64,000 nt of DNA, taken from Pseudomonadota bacterium. Lineage in GTDB: Bacteria > Pseudomonadota > Alphaproteobacteria > SP197. A model generated the notes under the pieces. It had not been told where the DNA came from. It did not search any database and was given only the letters and a program-made list of their open reading frames with translations. The stretch is from assembly GCA_039028155.1 (NCBI GenBank), contig JBCCIS010000005.1, positions 101,994-165,993 of the forward strand, in the 5' to 3' direction. This document shows positions 50,207 through 59,916 of this stretch, one piece after another (position 1 is the first letter of the stretch; every line of letters starts with the position of its first letter). The translations under genes were made by a program, and so were the position numbers.

Positions 50207-50238
50207 AGGTGGGACGGCGATTTAGCGCCGTCCCACCT
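50207..50238 (+). terminator. Strong hairpin, likely terminator
   Basis: AGGTGGGACGGCG (50207-50219) and CGCCGTCCCACCT (50226-50238) form a perfect 13-bp stem with the 6-nt loop ATTTAG, followed by TTGATTCT. It can end transcription from the cupredoxin/reductase/TVP38 operon before the TAXI gene. The T-tract is short, so efficiency is uncertain. Confidence 0.6.
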
Positions 50239-50344
50239 TTGATTCTGCCTTCCCTTTGTCATGATTGTTCCGTACCAAGGGATGGTGGCTTGGTGCCGAT
50301 TTGCGCCGGCCACGATCCGTAACTCCGAGCGAAGGCGCTGTGAC

Positions 50345-51397
50345 GTGGGCAATGCGTCGAAACAGGACGTCACCCGCCGCCGGACCCTAGGCCTCTTGGC
50401 CGGTGGCGCCGGTACCGTCCTCGCGCCCTGGTCGGCCCCGGCTCTTGCTCAGGACACGACCTTTTTTCGCATCGGCACCGGCAGCACGGGCGGTACCTAT
50501 TACCCGGTCGGCTCGGTCGTCGCGAACGTCATTTCCAAGCCGCCGGGGTCACGGGAATGCGGCAAGGGCGGCAGTTGCGGCGTGCCCGGCCTGGTGGCGG
50601 TCGCGCAAGCCACGGACGGGTCGATCGCGAACGTCGAGGCGATCAACGCGGGGACGCTCGAATCAGGGTTCTCCCAGTCCGATATCCTGTTCTGGGCCTA
50701 TAACGGCAACGGCATCTTTGCCGATCAGGAACCGCTCGGGAATCTGCGGCTGATCGCCAACCTCTATCCGGAGGTCGTGCAGATCGTCGTGCGAAAGGGC
50801 GCCGGGATTACCTCGGTTGAGGAACTTGCCGGCAAACGCGTGTCACTGGACGCGCCGGGGTCGGGCACGCTGGCTGATGCCCGCATCATCCTTGGCGCTT
50901 ATGGTCTTACCGAGAACGACTTTGATGCGATCTATCTGCAGTCGCCCCAGGCCATGAGCCTGATGCGCGATGGCGAGCTCGACGCGTTCTTTATCGTCGC
51001 CGGCGCGCCGACCGTATCGGTGTCGCGCTTGATCGCCGACGACGTCGCGACGCTGCTGCCGATCATCGACCAGCGCGCGATCGAAATCGTTATCGTCTAT
51101 CCGTTCTTTTCCCTCTCCGCGGTTGCCTATCCGGAGACCGATATCGTTCCGACGCTCAGCGTCGGCGCCCAATGGGCGGTATCGGCGACCATTGATGACG
51201 AATTGGTCTATGGCATCACGAGCGCGCTGTGGAACGAACATAGCCGCGAGATCTTGGATGCCGGTCATCCAGTCGCCTCGGAGATCTCATTGCGCAATGC
51301 GCTGAAGGGAGCCGGCATTCCCCTGCACTCGGGAGCGCGGCGCTATTACGAGGAGATCGGCCTCGACGTCTCGCAAGTGCCGCTCGTCGGCGCCTGA
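50345..51397 (+). CDS. TAXI-family TRAP transporter substrate-binding protein
   Basis: Periplasmic receptor of 350 residues. The N-terminus TRRRTLGLLAGGAGTVLAPW looks like a twin-arginine signal. The TAXI core is FFRIGTGSTGGTYYPVGSVV followed by an insert with two Cys and the FSQSDI block, and later KRVSLDAPGSGT. The start is probably GTG at 50345 (GAAGGCG upstream); an ATG at 50261 lies upstream but its reading adds an unlikely 28 residues. TRAP systems need a DctM/DctQ-type membrane protein, usually a fused one next to TAXI genes; none is present here, so it is an orphan receptor. Confidence 0.88.
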   Translation: MGNASKQDVTRRRTLGLLAGGAGTVLAPWSAPALAQDTTFFRIGTGSTGGTYYPVGSVVANVISKPPGSRECGKGGSCGVPGLVAVAQATDGSIANVEAINAGTLESGFSQSDILFWAYNGNGIFADQEPLGNLRLIANLYPEVVQIVVRKGAGITSVEELAGKRVSLDAPGSGTLADARIILGAYGLTENDFDAIYLQSPQAMSLMRDGELDAFFIVAGAPTVSVSRLIADDVATLLPIIDQRAIEIVIVYPFFSLSAVAYPETDIVPTLSVGAQWAVSATIDDELVYGITSALWNEHSREILDAGHPVASEISLRNALKGAGIPLHSGARRYYEEIGLDVSQVPLVGA

Positions 51398-51454
51398 GCG
51401 GCCTTAGTCTCGATCAGCTTCCGCTCACGGGGCCGGTGAAACAAACCGAACAAA

Positions 51455-52387
51455 TCAGTACCCGCGATCCATATCAACCAGATTGAGCAGAGGGCGACCG
51501 TCCTTCATGCGCCGGTAGTTTTCGGCAATTTGCGGCGCGCACGTCTCGGCGATCGTGAGCGCCGCGACATGGGGGAAGGTCAGGATGCGTGGATGGAACC
51601 AGAAGGGATGGTCGGGCGCCATCGGTTCCTGAGTTTGGACATCCAGCGTGGCGCCGGCGATATGGCCGCCGTCGATGGCCGCAATCAGGTCGGACTCGAC
51701 AATATGGGCGCCGCGCGCGCCGTTGACGATGAAGGCGCCCGGCTTCATTTGGGCGAGTGTCTCGGCGTTCAAGATGCCACGGGTCTCGTCGGTCAGCGGC
51801 AGGAGACAGACCACGATGTCGCAGCCAGCCAAGAACGCCGTCAGTTGATCAGCCCCGTGAAAGCACTGGACGCCTTCGATGTCCTTAGGCGATCTGCTCC
51901 AACCGGTGACCTGGTAACCCATGGGTAAGAGGGCACGCGCAACGCTGCCGCCGAGTTCGCCAAGGCCGAGCACGCCGACCGTCACGGCTGCCGGCGGCGC
52001 GACATCGATTTCTTCATACCGGCGCTCGCGATGCAGCGTGCGATAGTCGTCCCATCGCCTGTGGTGGTTTAAGACGGCCATGACACACCAAGCCGTCATC
52101 TGGCTCGTCATCGATGGGTCAACCAGGCGCGTCAACGGCACACCTTCGGGCAGATGGTGGCGTTCGCCAACCAGATGGTCGACGCCGGCGCCCAGAGAGG
52201 AGATCAGCTTCAGGTTGGGGAACGTTTTCAGCTGGTCGAGCGCCACGTGCCAGATCAGCGCCATCTCGATGTCGGCGGGATCACCGATTTCCGGATAGAT
52301 GCGAAACTCGACATCGGGCAGGTGCTGGCGCATCAGGCTCTCCCAATGTTCGCCGTTCTCCCAACCGCTCATGTAGAGCATCGCCAT
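51455..52387 (-). CDS. 2-hydroxyacid dehydrogenase, glyoxylate/hydroxypyruvate reductase A-like
   Basis: NAD(P)H-dependent reductase of 310 residues. Cofactor motif VGVLGLGELGGSVARALLP at about 135-153; catalytic residues are Arg in NGARGAHIVE, Glu in QTQEPMAPDHPFW and His in FPHVAALT, all in the GhrA arrangement. Characterised GhrA enzymes reduce glyoxylate and hydroxypyruvate. It is convergent with the TAXI receptor gene (57 bp) and has its own start 303 bp from the yejF stop side; no partner gene is evident. Glyoxylate from ureide or polyamine breakdown would be a natural substrate. Confidence 0.9.
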   Translation of the reverse strand: MAMLYMSGWENGEHWESLMRQHLPDVEFRIYPEIGDPADIEMALIWHVALDQLKTFPNLKLISSLGAGVDHLVGERHHLPEGVPLTRLVDPSMTSQMTAWCVMAVLNHHRRWDDYRTLHRERRYEEIDVAPPAAVTVGVLGLGELGGSVARALLPMGYQVTGWSRSPKDIEGVQCFHGADQLTAFLAGCDIVVCLLPLTDETRGILNAETLAQMKPGAFIVNGARGAHIVESDLIAAIDGGHIAGATLDVQTQEPMAPDHPFWFHPRILTFPHVAALTIAETCAPQIAENYRRMKDGRPLLNLVDMDRGY

Positions 52388-52461
52388 GGCCGGTCACTCC
52401 CGCGTTTGCCGTTGGCGCGGACTATAGCCGCCCCGGGACGGGCGTGCAGCGGATTTGGTGT

Positions 52462-54084
52462 TCAGGTTGCGACGACGCCGGTCTCGGTTGCCTGCAGCTC
52501 GAAGGCGGCGGCCATCAACGCCTTCGTGTAGGCGGTCTCCGGCGCATCAAAGATGTTATCGGCCGCACCCTGTTCGACCACATTGCCGTCCTTCAAGACG
52601 ACGACCTTATGGCTCATGGCGCGCACGACTTTCAGGTCGTGGCTGATGAAGAGATAGGCGAGCTTGTGGTCGCGCTGCAGTTTGCGCAGCAACTCGACGA
52701 TCTGGGCCTGAACCGACATGTCGAGCGCGCTGGTCGGCTCGTCCAACACGACAAAGCGCGGCTTCAACACCATGGCGCGGGCAATCGCGATACGCTGGCG
52801 CTGACCGCCCGAGAATTCATGCGGGTAGCGATCCATCATCGCTGCTTCCAAGCCCACTTCCTCCAGCGCTTCGGCGACCCGATCGCGGCGCTCCGTGTCA
52901 CTCTTGCCAAGTCCGTGAACCTTTAGGCCCTCGGCGACGATGTCCTTGATCGACATCCTGGGACTCAAGGAACCGTAAGGATCCTGAAAGACGATCTGCA
53001 TCTCGCGGCGTAGCGGCCTGAGCTCCTTGAAGCCCATACCCTGTATCTCGTCGCCGCCGAAGCGAATGTCACCCTTGCTCGCAATCAGGCGCAGGATGGC
53101 CATGCCCAATGTGGTCTTGCCGGATCCAGACTCGCCGACCACACCGACCGTCTCGCTCTCCTTCAGATTAATGGTGACGCCGTCGACCGCCTTGATGTTG
53201 TCGACCGTGCGCCGCAGCACGCCGCCCTTGACCGGAAAGTAGACCTTGACGTCGTCGGCCTCGATGACTTCGGGCGCGCCTTGGGGTACCGGATCGGGGC
53301 GGCCCCGTGGCTCCGACGCCAGAAGGTGGCGCGTGTACTCATGCTGGGGATTGTCGAACACATCCGACACCGGCCCGGCCTCGACAATCTGGCCGTCATT
53401 CATGACGCAGACCCGATCGGCGAAGTGGCGCACGATGTTGAGGTCGTGGGTGATGAACAGCATTGCCATGCCGAGACGGTCCTGCAGTTCCTTCAAGAGT
53501 TTCAGGATCTGCGCCTGAATGGTGACGTCGAGCGCGGTGGTCGGTTCGTCGGCGATTAGCACATCCGGGTCGTTGGCCAGCGCCATGGCGATCATTACCC
53601 GCTGGCGCTGACCGCCGGAAAGCGTGTGGGGATAGTCGCCCAGCCGGCCCTTAAGGTTGGAAAGTCCGACGAGATCGAGCAGTTCCAGGATGCGTTTGCG
53701 GGCGTCCGACCGGTTCATGCCCTTGTGCAGCAGAAGTGCCTCGCCGATCTGCTTCTCGATCGTGTGCAACGGGTTCAGCGAGGTCATCGGCTCCTGGAAG
53801 ATCATCGAGATTTGGTTGCCGCGAATATCGCGCAGCTGCCGGTCGCTCGCTCCGACCATCTCTTCGCCATTGTAGACGATGCTGCCTTTGGGATGGCTCG
53901 CGGTCGGGTAGGGCAGAAGCTGCAGGATCGAGAGCGCGGTCACCGACTTGCCGGAGCCAGATTCGCCGACCAGGGCGACGGTCTCGCCTTTGTCGAGGTC
54001 GAAGGAAACACTGCGCACGGCATCGATTTCGCGCTTTTCGACGCGGAAACGAGCGGTGAGGTCGCGTACTTGCAAAAGACTCAT
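52462..54084 (-). CDS. yejF: Peptide ABC transporter double ATPase (YejF)
   Basis: Fused ATPase of 540 residues with two complete nucleotide-binding domains. Domain 1 has Walker A GESGSGKS (about 40-48), signature LSGGQRQR and Walker [13 protein letters not shown]; domain 2 has [17 protein letters not shown] and [12 protein letters not shown]. Each has the Opp/Dpp-type linker. It is the last gene of yejABEF (4-bp ATGA overlap with yejE). The system imports peptides and peptide-like antibiotics such as microcin C in enterobacteria, and protects rhizobia against host peptides. It might also energise the ATPase-less transporter at 9884; this is speculation. Confidence 0.95.
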   Translation of the reverse strand: MSLLQVRDLTARFRVEKREIDAVRSVSFDLDKGETVALVGESGSGKSVTALSILQLLPYPTASHPKGSIVYNGEEMVGASDRQLRDIRGNQISMIFQEPMTSLNPLHTIEKQIGEALLLHKGMNRSDARKRILELLDLVGLSNLKGRLGDYPHTLSGGQRQRVMIAMALANDPDVLIADEPTTALDVTIQAQILKLLKELQDRLGMAMLFITHDLNIVRHFADRVCVMNDGQIVEAGPVSDVFDNPQHEYTRHLLASEPRGRPDPVPQGAPEVIEADDVKVYFPVKGGVLRRTVDNIKAVDGVTINLKESETVGVVGESGSGKTTLGMAILRLIASKGDIRFGGDEIQGMGFKELRPLRREMQIVFQDPYGSLSPRMSIKDIVAEGLKVHGLGKSDTERRDRVAEALEEVGLEAAMMDRYPHEFSGGQRQRIAIARAMVLKPRFVVLDEPTSALDMSVQAQIVELLRKLQRDHKLAYLFISHDLKVVRAMSHKVVVLKDGNVVEQGAADNIFDAPETAYTKALMAAAFELQATETGVVAT

Positions 54085-55115
54085 TGCGGCATTTTCCTTG
54101 GATCGAAGGCGTCGCGCACGGCTTCACCGATGAATATCAGAAGGCTCAGCATGATGGCGATGACAAAGAACGCGCTCAACCCGAGCCACGGCGCCTGCAG
54201 GTTAGCACGTCCCTGGTTCAAGAGCTCACCCAGAGATGGCGAGCCCGGCGGCAGGCCAAGGCCCAGGAAGTCGAGCGAGGTCAAGGTGACGACGGACCCG
54301 TTCAGGATGAACGGCAGGAAGGTGAGCGTCGAGACCATCGCGTTGGGCAGGGCGTGGCGGTACATGATAATGCCATCGCGCACGCCCAGCGCCCTTGCCG
54401 CCCGCACATAGTCGAGATTGCGGACGCGCAGAAACTCCGCTCTGACTAGCCCGACCAGCGCTGTCCAACTGAACAGCATCATGATCAGGAGGAGTGTCCA
54501 GAAGCCGGGGATGATGACGCTGGCCAGGATGATCAGGATGTAGAGAACCGGGATGCCGGACCACACCTCCAGCGCGCGCTGGCCCAGCAGATCGACCCAG
54601 CCGCCGCGATAGCCCTGGATCGCGCCGACGGCGACGCCGATGACGGAGGACACGAACGTCAGCGCCAGACCGAACAGGACGGATATGCGGAAGCCATAGA
54701 TCAGGCGGGCGACGACATCGCGCCCCTGGTCATCGGTACCCAGCCAGTTTTCCGCCGTTGGCGGGCTCGGTGCGGGCGAAGGCAGGTTGTAGTTGATGGT
54801 GTTGTAGCTGTAGGGCACCAGCGGCCAGACCATCCAGCCCTTCTCGTTGATCAGATCCTCAACGAAGGGGTCGCGGTAGTCGGCTTCTGTCTCGAAGTCG
54901 CCGTCGAATGTGGTCTCGGGATAGGCGTTGAGGATCGGCAGATAAACGCCGCCGTCGTACCAGATGAGAAGCGGCTTATCGTTGGCGACGAACTCTGCCG
55001 GCAGGGTAAAGAAGAACAGCACCAGGAAGATCCAGAACGACCAATAGCCGCGCCGGTTGGCGCGAAATTGCTGCAGGCGCCGCTGGTTGAGGGGATCGAG
55101 GTTGACCAGCGCCAT
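54081..55115 (-). CDS. yejE: Peptide ABC transporter permease (YejE)
   Basis: Inner-membrane permease of 344 residues of the OppC class. It opens LNQRRLQQFRANRRGYWSFW, has a long periplasmic loop after the first membrane segment with PLLIWYDGGVYLPI and NYNLPSPAPSPPT, and then LGTDDQGRDVVARLIYGFRI, all hallmarks of YejE. The EAA loop reads RAARALGVRDGIIMYRHALP. It is 1 bp downstream of yejB and overlaps yejF by 4 bp. Confidence 0.95.
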   Translation of the reverse strand: MALVNLDPLNQRRLQQFRANRRGYWSFWIFLVLFFFTLPAEFVANDKPLLIWYDGGVYLPILNAYPETTFDGDFETEADYRDPFVEDLINEKGWMVWPLVPYSYNTINYNLPSPAPSPPTAENWLGTDDQGRDVVARLIYGFRISVLFGLALTFVSSVIGVAVGAIQGYRGGWVDLLGQRALEVWSGIPVLYILIILASVIIPGFWTLLLIMMLFSWTALVGLVRAEFLRVRNLDYVRAARALGVRDGIIMYRHALPNAMVSTLTFLPFILNGSVVTLTSLDFLGLGLPPGSPSLGELLNQGRANLQAPWLGLSAFFVIAIMLSLLIFIGEAVRDAFDPRKMPQ

Positions 55116-55116
55116 A

Positions 55117-56223
55117 TCAGCCGACGTCCCGGCTTTCGAAATCGATGCGCGGATCGATGACGACGTACATCAAGTCGCCGACCAGGTTCATGATCAGCCC
55201 CAGAAGGGTGAACATGTAGAGCGTGGCGAACATGACGGGGTAATCGCGATTGATCGCGGCCTCGTAGCCAAGCAGGCCAAGACCATCCAGCGAGAAGATA
55301 ATCTCAATCAGGAGCGCGCCGGTGAAGAGGATGCCGATGATGGCGCCGGGAAAGCCGGCGATCACGATCAACATGCCGTTGCGAAAGACATGCCGGTAGA
55401 GCACCTGGCGTTCGGCCAACCCCTTGGAGCGTGCTGTCACCACATACTGGCTCTTAATCTGATCCAAGAACGAGTTTTTGGTCAGCATGGTTAGCGTCGC
55501 GAAGCTGCCGATGATGAGTGCCGTCAGCGGCAGCACGAGATGCCAGAAGTAGTCGAGGATCTGATTGATCAGCGACATGTCATCCCAGCCAGGCGAGGTC
55601 AGGCCGCGCAACGGGAACCATTTGAAGTAGGAGCCGCCGGCGAAAACGACGATTAGCAGAATGGCGAACAGGAAGCTGGGGATCGCGTAACCCAAAATGA
55701 TCGCGCCGCTTGACCAGATGTCGAACTTGCTGCCGTCGCGCACGGCCTTCGTAATGCCAAGCGGGATCGAGACCAGATAGACAATGATGGTGGTCCACAA
55801 TCCAAGCGAGATCGAGACCGGCAGCTTGTCGATCAGCAGGTCGATGACGCTGCGGTCGCGAAAGGCACTGTTGCCGAAGTCGAAGGAAAGGTAGTTCCCC
55901 ATCATCAGCAGGAACCGCTCGACCGGCGGTTTGTCGAGGCCGTACTGCCTCTCCAGTTCGGCAATGAACGCGGGGTCGAGACCCTGCGCGCCGCGATAGA
56001 CGTTGTCGCCGCCGGCACCCGTCGATGAGCCGGTAGTAGCGGCGACTTCGCCACTGGCGCCGGAGAACCGCGCTGTCGCGTCGACGCCGGTTCCTTGCAG
56101 TTCCGCGATCAGCCGCTCGACCGGACCGCCGGGAACGAACTGCACAATCACGAAATTCACCACCATGATGGCGAACAGCGTCGGAACGATCAGCAGCAGG
56201 CGCCGAACGATATAGGCCAGCAT
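55117..56223 (-). CDS. yejB: Peptide ABC transporter permease (YejB)
   Basis: Inner-membrane permease of 368 residues of the OppB class. It begins [20 protein letters not shown], followed by a long periplasmic insert ([20 protein letters not shown]) typical for YejB, then [20 protein letters not shown] and the EAA loop [20 protein letters not shown]. It lies 25 bp downstream of yejA and 1 bp before yejE. Complete and of normal length. Confidence 0.95.
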   Translation of the reverse strand: MLAYIVRRLLLIVPTLFAIMVVNFVIVQFVPGGPVERLIAELQGTGVDATARFSGASGEVAATTGSSTGAGGDNVYRGAQGLDPAFIAELERQYGLDKPPVERFLLMMGNYLSFDFGNSAFRDRSVIDLLIDKLPVSISLGLWTTIIVYLVSIPLGITKAVRDGSKFDIWSSGAIILGYAIPSFLFAILLIVVFAGGSYFKWFPLRGLTSPGWDDMSLINQILDYFWHLVLPLTALIIGSFATLTMLTKNSFLDQIKSQYVVTARSKGLAERQVLYRHVFRNGMLIVIAGFPGAIIGILFTGALLIEIIFSLDGLGLLGYEAAINRDYPVMFATLYMFTLLGLIMNLVGDLMYVVIDPRIDFESRDVG

Positions 56224-56248
56224 GGCGGTGCCCCGGTCTCCTGGGCGC

Positions 56249-58084
56249 CTATTCCTTCAGTTCCTCTTCGGCTTCTTCAAGTTCCGTGGCCAGACCGGGG
56301 TCGATCCACCAGGTGTTGATACCCAAACCAAAGCGTGGCGGGATCTCCGGGCTTTCGAACTTGTTCCAATAGGCGACGCGGAAGACCTGCACGTGCCAGT
56401 TCGGAATCACGTAGTGGTTCCACAACAGAACCCGGTCGAGTGCGCGCGTCGCGGTAACCAGTGACTCCCGGTCCTCGGCGAAGATGACCTCGTCGATCAG
56501 AGCGTCGACGACGGGATTCTTGATGCCGATCACGTTACGGCCCCCGTCGATGTCGGCGGACTCCGAACTCCAGAAGTCCCTTTGCTCGTTGCCCGGTGAT
56601 TGCGACTGTCCGAACACCTCGACCGTCATGTCAAAGTCGAACGTGTCCATCCGGTTCTGGTACTGCGCCGCGTCGACCGTGCGCAGGTTTGCCTTTATGC
56701 CAAGCCGTTCGAGGTTACGGGAGAACGGCTGCACGATCCGCTCGAACGCCGGATTTCCCAACAGGATTTCGATCTCCATCGTCTCGCCGTTGGGACCAGT
56801 CAGAACGCCGTTCTGGATCGTCCATCCGGCCTCTTCCAGCAATCCCCTCGCGGTTTGCAGACCTGCGCGGATGTTGCCCGAACCATCGCTCGTCGGCGGT
56901 TCGTAAACCTCCGTGAAGACTTCCGGTGGAAGTTGGTCGCGATAAGGTTCGAGAAGCACCAGTTCCGCCTCACTCGGCAGTCCCGTTGCCGCCAGTTCGG
57001 AGTTCGAGAAGTAGCTCTTTGTGCGCGTGTACTGGCCGTAGAAAAGGTTCTGATTGGACCACTCGAAGTCGAAGGCATAGCCCAGGGCTTCACGCACCCT
57101 GGGGTCGGAAAACTCGTCGCGGCGCAGATTGAAGATGAAGGCCTGCATACCGGTCGGGTTCTCGTGGACGATCTCCTCCAGGATGATCAGACCCTGGTTG
57201 ACGGCGGGGCCGGTATAGGCGGTCGCCCATGTCTTCGAGACGTTCTCCAGGCGGAAGTCGTACTCGTGCGCCTTGAACGCCTCGACCGCCACCGAGTCAT
57301 CACGGTAGTAGTCGTAGCGCACGGTACCGAAGTTGTTCTGACCAACATTGACGGGCAGATCCTTGCCCCAATAGTCCTCGACGCGTTCGTAAGTGATCGA
57401 GCGGCCGGCATCGACCGAGGCGACACGATAGGGGCCGCTGCCCAATGGCGGTTCCAGGGTCGTCTCGGCGAAGGCGTGTTCGGCGTAGTAGTGTTTCGGA
57501 AGTACGACCATCTGACCCATGATCAGCGGCAGCTCGCGATTGCCTTCCTGGTCAAAGGTGAACTTCACTTTGCCGCCGCCCAAATCTTCGGCGCTCACCA
57601 CATTGGCGTAATAGGCCCTGTAGAACGGATGACCATCGGCCTTCAGGGTTTCAAAGGTCCAAATGACATCATCGACCGTGAGCGGCGTACCGTCATGCCA
57701 ACGCGCTTCGGGTCTCAACGTAAAGGCGACCCAAGAGCGATCGTCCGGAATCTCGACAGTCTCGGCCAGCAGACCGTACTCGGCGAATGGTTCGTCTTGA
57801 GAACTCACCATCAGCGTGTCGAAGATACTGCCGATACCGGCGGCAGGCGTACCGCGCAGGATGAAGGGGTTCAGGTTGTCATAAGTGCCGCGCGCCGATC
57901 GTCGGATCTCACCGCCCTTGACCGCGTTCGGGTCGGTGTACTCGAAATGGGTGAAATCCGGCCCATACTTTAAATCGCCATACATCGAGATGCCGTGGCC
58001 GACGTAGACGTCACCCTCATCCTGGGCAGAGGCCGGAAGGGCGGCAAAAAAGGCGAGGGTGGCGAGTACGGCAAAACGGCGCAT
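56249..58084 (-). CDS. yejA: Peptide ABC transporter substrate-binding protein (YejA)
   Basis: Periplasmic family-5 receptor of 611 residues with a Sec signal ([20 protein letters not shown]). YejA hallmarks are [39 protein letters not shown], and [19 protein letters not shown] near the C-terminus. The ATG at 58084 follows AGGAGAG; a longer frame to 58174 is out of the ribosome-site range. The acidic tail [11 protein letters not shown] is unusual and may be disordered. First gene of the yejABEF operon; 123 bp separate it from the phosphatase gene upstream on the same strand. Confidence 0.94.
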   Translation of the reverse strand: MRRFAVLATLAFFAALPASAQDEGDVYVGHGISMYGDLKYGPDFTHFEYTDPNAVKGGEIRRSARGTYDNLNPFILRGTPAAGIGSIFDTLMVSSQDEPFAEYGLLAETVEIPDDRSWVAFTLRPEARWHDGTPLTVDDVIWTFETLKADGHPFYRAYYANVVSAEDLGGGKVKFTFDQEGNRELPLIMGQMVVLPKHYYAEHAFAETTLEPPLGSGPYRVASVDAGRSITYERVEDYWGKDLPVNVGQNNFGTVRYDYYRDDSVAVEAFKAHEYDFRLENVSKTWATAYTGPAVNQGLIILEEIVHENPTGMQAFIFNLRRDEFSDPRVREALGYAFDFEWSNQNLFYGQYTRTKSYFSNSELAATGLPSEAELVLLEPYRDQLPPEVFTEVYEPPTSDGSGNIRAGLQTARGLLEEAGWTIQNGVLTGPNGETMEIEILLGNPAFERIVQPFSRNLERLGIKANLRTVDAAQYQNRMDTFDFDMTVEVFGQSQSPGNEQRDFWSSESADIDGGRNVIGIKNPVVDALIDEVIFAEDRESLVTATRALDRVLLWNHYVIPNWHVQVFRVAYWNKFESPEIPPRFGLGINTWWIDPGLATELEEAEEELKE

Positions 58085-58207
58085 GAAACTCTCCTGCGTC
58101 TTGGCGGCGGTTAGCCCGGTTGTTCGTCGAAGGTGCGGCGGTTGTGTGGCCGAGGCTGGTCCGACCGATGCCAATTTAGCCCCGAAGGCTCCGCCATCAC
58201 GGAGGTT

Positions 58208-58984
58208 TTACCCATCGATCAGCGCCAGGCACTGGTCGTGCAGCGCGGGATCGCCGACGGCCAGAATCCGGCCATCCGACCGGGGCCTGAGCGGTTTTCC
58301 CTGCCAATCCGATACGACGCCGCCGGCATTGCGGATCAAAGCGGTCGGCGCGGCAAAGTCGTGCTGTTTGAGATCGGCGTCGATCATGACGTCGTGCAGC
58401 CCCATGGCGAGCAGGCCGTAATCATAACACTCGCCGCCATACATCACCCATTTCCCGGCCTTGTGGACTGGGCGCATGGCGTCATAGGCATAGTAGGCGT
58501 AATCGTCGGGCCCGGACGTGGTGACCACCGCATCGGCCAGCCTTGGGCAGTTCCGCGTTCGGATCGCCTCACCGTTCATGGTCGCGCCGTGGCCGTCAGC
58601 ACCGATCCAACGCTCCCGCATGACCGGTTGGTCGACCAGGCCGAGCACATAGTCCTCGCCGTGGCGCAGCGCGATCAGCGTGCCGAACAGCGGAATGCCG
58701 CATACGAAAGACTTGGTGCCGTCGATCGGGTCGACGATCCACACGAACTCGGCATCGGGGCGGGTTGGCTCGTACTCCTCGCCGATCACACCGTGGTCGG
58801 GCGCGTGCCGGTCGACGAGGTCGCGGACCTTCAGCTCGACCGCCTTGTCGATCTCGGTCACTGGCGATTTGTCGGCCTTGGTCTCTGTATCGAAGTCGCG
58901 CCGGAACTTGGCGCGGGCGATGTCGCCGCTGGCATCCGCCATCTTGTGGGCCAGGGCGAGAAAAGCGTCGGGGACGGGGCTCAT
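58208..58984 (-). CDS. Inositol-monophosphatase family phosphatase (HisN-like), copy 1
   Basis: Mg2+-dependent phosphatase of 258 residues. Metal ligands are E69/E70 (GVIGEEYE), the DPIDGTKSF motif at 85-93, and the late Asp in KQHDFAAPTALIRNAGG near residue 213. The WDxAA motif of true IMPases is HDFAA here, as in histidinol-phosphate phosphatases of the HisN group, so histidinol phosphatase is the leading alternative. It is 42 bp downstream of a paralogue of the same length, with roughly half of the residues identical by eye. Confidence 0.88.
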   Translation of the reverse strand: MSPVPDAFLALAHKMADASGDIARAKFRRDFDTETKADKSPVTEIDKAVELKVRDLVDRHAPDHGVIGEEYEPTRPDAEFVWIVDPIDGTKSFVCGIPLFGTLIALRHGEDYVLGLVDQPVMRERWIGADGHGATMNGEAIRTRNCPRLADAVVTTSGPDDYAYYAYDAMRPVHKAGKWVMYGGECYDYGLLAMGLHDVMIDADLKQHDFAAPTALIRNAGGVVSDWQGKPLRPRSDGRILAVGDPALHDQCLALIDG

Positions 58985-59026
58985 GGGCCGAATGTGCCTG
59001 CCGCCGAGGGCGTGATCAAGGTCATG

Positions 59027-59803
59027 TCAGAAGTCCAGCAACCGAACCGCCTGCTCATGCAACCGCTGGTCGCCGGCGGCCAGTGTCCGCCCGGCATAGG
59101 TGATGTCGACGGGATTGCCTTTCAGATCGGTCAGGATGCCGCCGGCGTTGCGCACCACCGGTTCCAGAGCGGCGATATCGTCGATACCCAATTCCGCCTC
59201 GATCGCCAGGTCAAGCGCGCCGTTGGCCATGGCGCCATAAGCGAAACACTCCAGGCCGTACATCAGCCAGTTCACGCCCTGGCGCAGCGGTGCGACTTTC
59301 GATTCGTCGGCCTCGGTCTCGGCATCAGGGCCGACAGCGGCCATGACGGCCTGGCCCAGCGACGGACAGGCCCGCGTCCTGACGGGGTGGCCGTTGTGAG
59401 TGGTGCCGTGGCCGTCCGCGCCCGTCCAGCGGTCGCCGGTAATCGGCTGGTCGATAATGCCCAGCACATAGCGGCCGTTGTGCGCCAGGGCAATCAGGCA
59501 GCCGAAGGTCGGCTTGCTTTTCAGGAAGCTCTTGGTCCCGTCAAGCGGGTCGACCAGCCACACCCACTCGGCGTCGCCGCGCACGGTGGGGAACTCCTCG
59601 CCGTGAATGCCGTGATCGGGATAGTGCTCCTCGATCAGTGCACGCACCGCTGTCTCGGCCTCGCGATCGGCCCGGGTCACCGGACTTTCGTCGGACTTGG
59701 CTTCCGATCCGATACCCGTGCGGAAATAGCGGCGCAACACGGCACCGTCGGCATCGGCCAGGCGCTCGGCGAAGGTCAGGAATTCGGGTGGGACGGTTTC
59801 CAT
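59027..59803 (-). CDS. Inositol-monophosphatase family phosphatase (HisN-like), copy 2
   Basis: Paralogue of the downstream gene, also 258 residues from the ATG at 59803; the ATG at 59866 adds a poor N-terminus. Motifs are GIHGEEF, DPLDGTKSF and GIDDIAALEPVVRNAGG, so all three metal-binding blocks are intact. It differs from copy 1 mainly between residues 150 and 200 (the substrate-facing region), which suggests different substrates after a local duplication. Divergent from the HAD hydrolase gene at 59917. Confidence 0.88.
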   Translation of the reverse strand: METVPPEFLTFAERLADADGAVLRRYFRTGIGSEAKSDESPVTRADREAETAVRALIEEHYPDHGIHGEEFPTVRGDAEWVWLVDPLDGTKSFLKSKPTFGCLIALAHNGRYVLGIIDQPITGDRWTGADGHGTTHNGHPVRTRACPSLGQAVMAAVGPDAETEADESKVAPLRQGVNWLMYGLECFAYGAMANGALDLAIEAELGIDDIAALEPVVRNAGGILTDLKGNPVDITYAGRTLAAGDQRLHEQAVRLLDF

Positions 59804-59916
59804 GGCGCGCGGACCATGCCGCCCACTTGGCGACTTGGCAACCTTGTGTGGTATATCCAGGCGCATCGCGGTATGAGGCCGCTAGCGGGTTTGCGGGCCA
59901 GGGAGGGGAAGGCGCC

